From Bacteroidales bacterium UBA3824 (lineage in GTDB: Bacteria > Bacteroidota > Bacteroidia > Bacteroidales > UBA3824), in NCBI GenBank assembly GCA_002393195.1, contig DGIK01000004.1, forward strand, positions 1-8,185: a DNA stretch of 8,185 nt, read 5' to 3'. Under the pieces are notes generated by a model, which was given only the letters and a program-made list of their open reading frames with translations, had not been told where the DNA came from and did not search any database. The translations under genes and the position numbers were made by a program. Shown here piece by piece: positions 1 through 5,315 of this stretch (positions are counted from its first letter, which is position 1; each line of letters opens with the position of its first letter).

Positions 1-2
1 TT

Positions 3-140
3 CAGCCGGCGGGCAACTACATATTTAAGGCGTTACTTCGCGCTTTGTTTTTGATTTTTCGAAACTTAGGAACTTTTGAAATAACAGACAGAAACAAATG
101 CAGAAAGTACGCCACGGGTTGTGTATCTACATTCCCGTAG
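3..140 (+). other. possible 3' end of an upstream gene running into a repeat
   Basis: One frame is open from the left window edge to a TAG at 138-140 (45 codons). Its first residues, QPAGNYIFKA, resemble the last strands of the 'GxYxxK' type seen near the C-termini of exported Bacteroidota proteins, such as type IX secretion sorting domains. From about position 28 the frame enters the left arm of the large inverted repeat, so the remaining 35 or so codons are probably repeat sequence read through by chance. A second frame stops at 26-28, just before the repeat, and could equally be the true end of an upstream gene. The similarity is short and the call is tentative. Confidence 0.2.
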
Positions 141-283
141 TGTGCCGTGGGTATATTATACCCATACGCACACTTTACGGGTGTATATATACGAATGGCG
201 TGGTGCGTATTCTGTTCGTTTTCTGTTAAAGGTATCCTAAGACCGCGAAAAATGAACGAACGGAAAGTAAAAGCACCCCGCTT
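28..283. repeat. large imperfect inverted repeat, about 125-base arms
   Basis: The left arm (about 28-155) and the reverse complement of the right arm (about 157-283) can be aligned along nearly their whole length with small gaps. Matching blocks from outside inward are TTACTT, ATTTTTCG, CTTAGGA, AACAG, CAGAA, TACGC, a CCCGTA block, a GTGTGC-like block and GGGTATA. The centre is a perfect palindrome, TGGGTATA-T-TATACCCA (148-164). The left arm also holds its own nested hairpin: CCACGG 112-117 pairs with CCGTGG 145-150, and CTAC 127-130 pairs with GTAG 137-140. The structure could be a MITE-like element, two inverted copies of a dispersed repeat, or a cruciform-forming or RNA-hairpin leader. 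I see no clear target-site duplication and no transposase. Confidence 0.7.
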
Positions 284-288
284 TTTTT
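269..288 (+). terminator. weak terminator-like hairpin with T-tract
   Basis: AAAAGC (269-274) pairs with GCTTTT (280-285) around the loop ACCCC. The stem runs into seven T residues at 282-288. Only two G-C pairs hold the stem, so it is weak. It lies at the outer edge of the right arm of the inverted repeat and would end rightward transcription before the small gene at 358. It may be incidental. Confidence 0.2.
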
Positions 289-357
289 ATGTCGGTTTAA
301 TAAGGGAAACAAATTGTCCGTGATTCGGTTGCTTGGGCGGTTAATAGGTAGTATTCA

Positions 358-672
358 ATGGAAGTACTAGAAAGACTTAGGGACGAATTACAAACCGCAT
401 ACGAGGACGGCGACATAACAACATTTTGCGACAATTGGCTCGTCAATCAACAGATTGACAGCCAAATAGAGGGGCAGAATGTAATACTAAAAATTCTCAT
501 CAACACATTTTGCGGCGACCAATATGTAATGATTGATTGTCCTCGGCATACGCTCGAAAAATCTACAAGAAACAGCGTAGGATACTTTAATGACGTGATT
601 ACGCTACAAATCCCCGAACAAGTTGCTAATTGGTTCGCAAAGGAGTATATGTCAACTATTGTGAATTGTTAA
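358..672 (+). CDS. small acidic protein of unknown function preceding the R-M operon
   Basis: This is a 104-residue frame that I do not recognise. An in-frame TAG at 349-351 lies just before the ATG, and there is no other Met until residue 58, so the start is well constrained. An AGG at 346-348 is a weak ribosome-binding candidate. The protein is acidic: I count 16 Asp/Glu against 7 Lys/Arg. It has four cysteines (24, 52, 61, 104), a likely N-terminal helix (residues 2-16) and no signal peptide or membrane segment. I see no helix-turn-helix of the kind found in restriction controller (C) proteins. The stop codon is only 14 bases before the first methylase start, so it probably belongs to the same transcript. 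Its position invites a regulatory or accessory role for the restriction system, but nothing in the sequence proves one. It is not part of the classical LlaJI gene set. Confidence 0.6.
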   Translation: MEVLERLRDELQTAYEDGDITTFCDNWLVNQQIDSQIEGQNVILKILINTFCGDQYVMIDCPRHTLEKSTRNSVGYFNDVITLQIPEQVANWFAKEYMSTIVNC

Positions 673-686
673 TTTGCAAAGGTACG

Positions 687-1913
687 ATGAAAAAGGAAAA
701 ACAATACAATTTCATTGACCTGTTTGCAGGTTGTGGCGGTTTGTCGGAAGGATTTTATCGCAAAGGATTCAATGCATTAGCCCACGTTGAAATTGACCAT
801 TGGGCTTGCGAGACTCTGAAAACAAGGATGCGCCACTACGGCTACAAGGGTGATATAAAAGAAGTTTTAGAACAAGATATTACAGACGAAAATATTATAT
901 CCAAAATCGAAGATGTAATACAAGGGAAACGTGTGGATGTGATAATCGGTGGTCCACCTTGTCAGGCATATTCGACAGCGGGGCGTGTGCGTGATGCCGT
1001 AGGTATGGCAACCGACCCAAGAAATTTCTTGTTTGAAAGTTACGTGAAAATATTGGAGCATTTCAGACCGCCGTTTTTTGTTTTTGAAAACGTTACAGGC
1101 GTATTGTCTGCAATGGTAAACGGCAAGCCAATTTTTCCGTCCATTATCAAGGCTTTGGGTAAACTATACAAAGTAACAGACAATGCAAATATGTTAATCC
1201 ATAATACGGCAGATTACGGAGTCCCTCAACTTCGTAAACGTGTGATTATTATGGGTGTGCGGAAAGACATATCAGACAAAAAAATCGAAGATTTATATAA
1301 CGGAGTTATTAAAACACATTGGAATCCCGAAACACCTGAAACTGAAAGAGCCAACAAGAAAATTTATGTATCAGTCAAACAAGCAATTGGCGATTTGCCG
1401 CCGGTAGAACCTGGCAAGGACGGTTCGACAAAGGAGTTTTTGTATAAATGCGACAATGATTTCTTGGCAAGGATTGGGGAAAAAGGTGTACATCCTCTAT
1501 TAGACCATATCGCACGCAAACACAACGACCTCGACCGTGAAAGATTTCGTGTAATGATAAAAAACAATTGGACTTTCGGACAACTTCGCAGAGAAATGCC
1601 ACAATACGAACACGAACACGCGAGAGTGTTTGACAATAGTTATGTGGTTCAGTGGTGGGATTTGCCTTCAAAAACAATTCTCGCGCACATTCATAAAGAC
1701 GGATTTCAATACATACACCCCGATTACAACCAAGCGAGAACTTTCACTGTAAGAGAGGCTGCACGAATTCAATCATTCCCCGACGACTTTGTCTTTGAGG
1801 GTGCGCGTGGGGAAAAATTCAAACAGATAGGTAACGCAGTGCCTCCGCTATTTGCGGAAGCGTTGGCGACTTCGATTAAAAACAATCTTGACGACATACA
1901 AAATGATATTTGA
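687..1913 (+). CDS. DNA (cytosine-5-)-methyltransferase, first of two (LlaJI-type M1)
   Basis: A 408-residue S-adenosylmethionine-dependent methylase that transfers a methyl group to C5 of cytosine in the system's recognition site. The conserved m5C motifs appear in order. Motif I (SAM binding) is FIDLFAGCGG at 9-18. Motif IV is GGPPCQ at 88-93, with catalytic Cys92. Motif VI is ENV at 134-136, and motif VIII is QLRKR at 181-185. The variable target-recognition region lies at roughly 190-350. Motif IX is REAARIQSFPD at 356-366 and motif X is IGNAVPP at 381-387. The start at 687 is chosen because homology begins about eight residues in and AAAGG (678-682) lies just upstream. An alternative in-frame ATG at 630 would add 19 non-homologous-looking residues and overlap the small gene. 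The 3' end overlaps the second methylase by 11 bp. The length is normal for the family and no motif is damaged. Confidence 0.95.
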   Translation: MKKEKQYNFIDLFAGCGGLSEGFYRKGFNALAHVEIDHWACETLKTRMRHYGYKGDIKEVLEQDITDENIISKIEDVIQGKRVDVIIGGPPCQAYSTAGRVRDAVGMATDPRNFLFESYVKILEHFRPPFFVFENVTGVLSAMVNGKPIFPSIIKALGKLYKVTDNANMLIHNTADYGVPQLRKRVIIMGVRKDISDKKIEDLYNGVIKTHWNPETPETERANKKIYVSVKQAIGDLPPVEPGKDGSTKEFLYKCDNDFLARIGEKGVHPLLDHIARKHNDLDRERFRVMIKNNWTFGQLRREMPQYEHEHARVFDNSYVVQWWDLPSKTILAHIHKDGFQYIHPDYNQARTFTVREAARIQSFPDDFVFEGARGEKFKQIGNAVPPLFAEALATSIKNNLDDIQNDI

Positions 1914-3408
1914 ACCGATAGCAAACATAATAAGCAAAAGCGAGTACGAAGAAAAGATACTCATTTACATAAGACTTGTAGAAGTAATATGTACAAAGCA
2001 TAATATCACACTTATTGATAGTGATTTATGCAACAAAGCCGTCGTGTCTGAATTGACAGATATGGGTATTATTAGTACAGAAAAAGACCTGCCTGAACTC
2101 AAAAAACTTCTCAAAGAAAACTACGACCGTTTTTTGAAATGTGTAAACACATATATTTGTAACAAAGATATATTTGGTAATGCGTTAGACAAACTCAACA
2201 ATAAAAAACGCCGTATCCTACAAGAAAAAGAAAGAACATCAGGCAAACCAAATTTTGTCGATTTTTTTGCCGGAGCGGGCGGATTAAGTTGTGGCTTTGT
2301 TCAAGCCGGATTCAGGGTGGTATTTGCCAACGACCACGAAGATGTTTGTATCAGGACTTATAAATACAATCATCCTGAACTGCCGTCAGAATCGGTCTTA
2401 AAAGAAGATATTCGCAAGATTGTCAACAAAATTGACGATTATGTCAAAGAAGAGGTTGATATTGTTGTTGGCGGGCCTCCTTGTCAGTCGTTTAGTTCCG
2501 CAAATCAGCGCAGAGTTATCGACGACCCACGAAACGTTTTGTATAAATACTACATCGAGGCAATCAAACAATTAGCCCCCAAAATTATCCTGATGGAAAA
2601 TGTAAAGGGGATGTTGTCGGTCGCTGACCAAGTAATAGCGGATTACAAAGCAATAGAAATTGAAAAAAACGGCAAAAAATACACTTACGATGTGGCGTAC
2701 AGATTGTTAAATGCCGTCAATTTTGGTGTGTGCCAAAGTCGTGAGCGTTTAATTTTTATTGCTGTCAGAAATGACGTTGCAGAGTCGAAACATATTTCAC
2801 CCGAAACGATTTTTTCAGAAATTGAAAGTACCTATTCTCTTTACACGCCCCAAAATCTTCAAGTGGCATTAGATTTCATCAAGCCATTGGATGCGCCGAG
2901 AATCAAAGGACAAACCGAAACTGATGACGAAAAAACGGGTATGAAAATAGGCTTAAACCAATTTGATAGTTGCGGCAACAATTATCTGAAACGCATTAAT
3001 GGCGGAAGACAAATTGACTTTGTTTTTAACCATAAAGCAAGATATTGCAGCGATGTCAATTATGAGATTTTCAGGCGATTAGGTCAAGGCGAGGATTCTA
3101 CAAATCCAAAAATTGCAGACATAATGCCTTATGCAAATAGAAACGACATTTTCAAAGACAAATATTACAAACTGATAGCCAACAAACCAAGTAGGACTAT
3201 CACGGCACATTTGAAAATGGATTGTCTGTCGCACATTCACCCGACACAAATAAGGAGCATTACACCAAGAGAAGCGGCAAGGATTCAATCATTCCCCGAT
3301 GATTATCTATTCTTGGGCGCATATCTCAAAACATATATGCAAATCGGGAACGCCGTCCCCGTACTGATGGCTAAACAAATTGCGGAAGTAATAAAGAAAT
3401 ACCTATGA
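1903..3408 (+). CDS. DNA (cytosine-5-)-methyltransferase, second of two (LlaJI-type M2), with N-terminal extension
   Basis: A 501-residue m5C methylase. Motif I is FVDFFAGAGGLS at 118-129. Motif IV is GGPPCQSFS at 190-198, with catalytic Cys194. Motif VI is ENV at 232-234 and motif VIII is QSRER at 278-282. The target-recognition region is about 290-450. Motif IX is REAARIQSFPDD at 456-467 and motif X is QIGNAVPV at 480-487. About 115 residues precede motif I, which is unusual for a plain m5C methylase. This extension is rich in Lys, Glu and Leu, looks helical, and ends in a basic stretch near 100-112. The ATG at 1903 is preferred because it gives only an 11-bp overlap with the first methylase; an ATG at 1852 would overlap it by about 60 bp. 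The stop overlaps the next start (ATGA, 3405-3408), implying translational coupling. In LlaJI-like systems the two methylases are thought to modify different strands or cytosines of one site. Confidence 0.95.
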   Translation: MIFEPIANIISKSEYEEKILIYIRLVEVICTKHNITLIDSDLCNKAVVSELTDMGIISTEKDLPELKKLLKENYDRFLKCVNTYICNKDIFGNALDKLNNKKRRILQEKERTSGKPNFVDFFAGAGGLSCGFVQAGFRVVFANDHEDVCIRTYKYNHPELPSESVLKEDIRKIVNKIDDYVKEEVDIVVGGPPCQSFSSANQRRVIDDPRNVLYKYYIEAIKQLAPKIILMENVKGMLSVADQVIADYKAIEIEKNGKKYTYDVAYRLLNAVNFGVCQSRERLIFIAVRNDVAESKHISPETIFSEIESTYSLYTPQNLQVALDFIKPLDAPRIKGQTETDDEKTGMKIGLNQFDSCGNNYLKRINGGRQIDFVFNHKARYCSDVNYEIFRRLGQGEDSTNPKIADIMPYANRNDIFKDKYYKLIANKPSRTITAHLKMDCLSHIHPTQIRSITPREAARIQSFPDDYLFLGAYLKTYMQIGNAVPVLMAKQIAEVIKKYL

Positions 3409-5312
3409 TGAGCACAACAAAGATAATACAATACATTCATCGTCCTAACAACACGGAGTTAGGTAAAGGAAATACGCACGAATCGTATATGCTTATTCCG
3501 TCGAATATTGATGTGTCATCAATATTCCCATCATCTGTTGAAGTTGTTGTAACTGATTCGATTAGCGGAAAGAAATATCGTCTGAAATCCGCATCAGGAA
3601 AGGAGTTTAGAGTTAATCAAATGGGTGATTTTTACAGAGATTATTCTGTAAATCAGGGAGATGAAATTATTATTACCAACGTTAATAACGGCACAGATAA
3701 TAAACGATTCATTTCCATAAGGAAATTTGAACGTGTTGCAATTATTACAAGTAGTAAAGGTTCTGAAATCATTAACATAGAGAAACTTGATGATTGCAAG
3801 CAATCTGACGGCTCATATCATATTACTCTGTATCAGAATGGTATGTATTCTACAATGAAAATATCATTCCTAAGTTCCCAAAGGAAAAGAAGCGATTCTC
3901 CCAACACAACCGATTATTATGATGTTGCTATAAATGGCAATCCAATTACTGTTGGCACACATTATATTACCCTTGGTCAAAAAAATACTTTTTCAGATTT
4001 ACAAAAGTGCGAATATAGTGAAGTTGAATTTGATGATCTGAACTTTTTACGATCTTTCATACCAACGGGAAATGTTAATACCAAACCTCATATCGTTCCA
4101 ACTCTTGAAACGAGCTCTCAATTCCGCCCCCTCCTCACCGCCATCCGCACCAAGCCCTTCATTCTTCTTGCCGGAATATCAGGCACGGGTAAGAGCCGGA
4201 TTGTGAGGGAGTTGGCGTTTAAATCTTGTCCTAAATATTTGCAGGACGAAGACCACACTACGCCGGGCAATTACTGTATGATTGAGGTAAAACCAAATTG
4301 GCACGACAGCACAGAGTTGTTGGGCTATTACAGCAATATCAACAAGGGTTATCAGTTCAAAAAGTTTGTCAAATTCTTGGTAAAGGCAAAGATGTTTCCA
4401 AAAGTGCCGTTCTTCGTCTGCCTCGACGAGATGAATCTTGCGCCCGTGGAGCACTATTTTGCGGAGGTTCTCAGCATTTTGGAAACAAGGAAAAACACCA
4501 GCAACGGAATCAAAACCGACATCATTATTGAACCGAGATACTTTGTAGAATTGTCGAAAATAGGCGATTATAATCCGAGTGCCACCGACAGGGACATCTA
4601 CCTCAAATTATTTGCAATAGACACCGAAAACGACATCAACACAGAAATAGGCAACCGCCACGACCTGACAACCGTCGGCCTCACCCTGCCCGGCAACGTC
4701 ATAATCATCGGCACGGTGAATATGGACGACACCACGCACCAATTTTCGCGCAAGGTAATCGACCGCGCCATGACTATCGAAATGAACGGCGGCAAACTTT
4801 CTGATATGTTCGGGGGCAGCAAAAATCTCGACTATCTGCCCGATGCCGAACAAAAGAAATGGCAAAGCGCATTTCGCCAACCATACATCAACGCCGACGA
4901 GGTATTGGATGCCCATCCCGATGCTGCCGAGGCAATCAAAACACAATGCACCGAAAAACTCGAACAAATCAATGCCGTTCTCAAAGGAACACCCTTTGAA
5001 GTAAGTTACCGCGTGCTCAACGAACTTGTAATAATGACCGGCGTAATGCTCGATTCCAAAAAAGACGACGAAACTATTGACAATATTATCAATCAGGCAG
5101 TTGATAATATTATGCTGATGAAAATACTGCCTCGCATAGAGGGCGACGAAGAGATGTTTGCCGTAAAAAGTAATCCCAAAAACCGTTTGGAACAATTGAT
5201 GGATTTGCTGCCCGAAATCGCCACTACCGACAATCCACAAACCGCCAAATCCAAAATCAAAGAAATGAACGACAGGCTCAACGCACAGGATTTCACCCGT
5301 TTTTGGCCATAG
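3405..5312 (+). CDS. McrB-like AAA+ NTPase with N-terminal DNA-recognition region (LlaJI-type R1)
   Basis: A 635-residue restriction subunit. The C-terminal half is an McrB-family AAA+ motor. Walker A is GISGTGKS at 257-264 and Walker B is FFVCLDEMN at 336-344. The McrB-type sensor/signature segment is GTVNMDDTTHQFSRK at 436-450, followed by VIDRA with a candidate arginine finger (R449 or R454). Residues 1-110 are beta-rich and contain a 'F...Y.VNQGDEI' pattern (about 76-88) like B3-type DNA-binding folds. The Helicobacter LlaJI.R1 N-terminal domain is known to have a B3 fold and to bind DNA site-specifically, so I infer that role here. Residues 115-215 form a second beta-rich region I cannot name. 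Canonical McrB uses GTP; nucleotide choice here is unproven. Two adjacent ATGs (3405, 3408) can both serve as start. Base composition jumps at about residue 234-241, between the recognition and motor parts. Confidence 0.9.
   Translation: MMSTTKIIQYIHRPNNTELGKGNTHESYMLIPSNIDVSSIFPSSVEVVVTDSISGKKYRLKSASGKEFRVNQMGDFYRDYSVNQGDEIIITNVNNGTDNKRFISIRKFERVAIITSSKGSEIINIEKLDDCKQSDGSYHITLYQNGMYSTMKISFLSSQRKRSDSPNTTDYYDVAINGNPITVGTHYITLGQKNTFSDLQKCEYSEVEFDDLNFLRSFIPTGNVNTKPHIVPTLETSSQFRPLLTAIRTKPFILLAGISGTGKSRIVRELAFKSCPKYLQDEDHTTPGNYCMIEVKPNWHDSTELLGYYSNINKGYQFKKFVKFLVKAKMFPKVPFFVCLDEMNLAPVEHYFAEVLSILETRKNTSNGIKTDIIIEPRYFVELSKIGDYNPSATDRDIYLKLFAIDTENDINTEIGNRHDLTTVGLTLPGNVIIIGTVNMDDTTHQFSRKVIDRAMTIEMNGGKLSDMFGGSKNLDYLPDAEQKKWQSAFRQPYINADEVLDAHPDAAEAIKTQCTEKLEQINAVLKGTPFEVSYRVLNELVIMTGVMLDSKKDDETIDNIINQAVDNIMLMKILPRIEGDEEMFAVKSNPKNRLEQLMDLLPEIATTDNPQTAKSKIKEMNDRLNAQDFTRFWP
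4105..4125. other. base-composition breakpoint inside the motor gene
   Basis: Hand counts of 60-base lines from 3421 to 4080 give about 27-38% GC. The lines starting 4081 and 4141 give 53% and 57%, and most sampled lines further right stay above 40%, many above 50%. The change falls over a few codons (about residues 234-241 of the motor protein), between the N-terminal recognition region and the AAA+ domain. It marks a probable recombination junction. Confidence 0.6.
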
Positions 5313-5315
5313 AGT

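Noticed and set aside
1..357. CRISPR array or tRNA in the gene-poor left end
   Set aside because: The repetition is a single inverted pair rather than regularly spaced direct repeats, and no cloverleaf with a conserved T-arm could be found.
358..672. Small gene as a restriction controller (C) protein
   Set aside because: No helix-turn-helix pattern is visible, the protein is strongly acidic, and no paired C-box operators are evident upstream.
630..686. Upstream ATG extending the first methylase by 19 residues
   Set aside because: The extra residues overlap the small gene, show no family similarity, and a start with a nearby AAAGG exists at 687.
640..686. Bacteroidota-type promoter before the first methylase (TTAATTTG at 669-676 resembles the -7 box)
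   Set aside because: It has one mismatch at a key position and no TTG at the expected distance upstream; not strong enough to annotate.
4608..5240. Long minus-strand open frame (210 codons) opposite the AAA+ gene
   Set aside because: It lies wholly within the strongly supported motor gene, has no recognisable domain, and is explained by the codon pattern of the GC-richer half.
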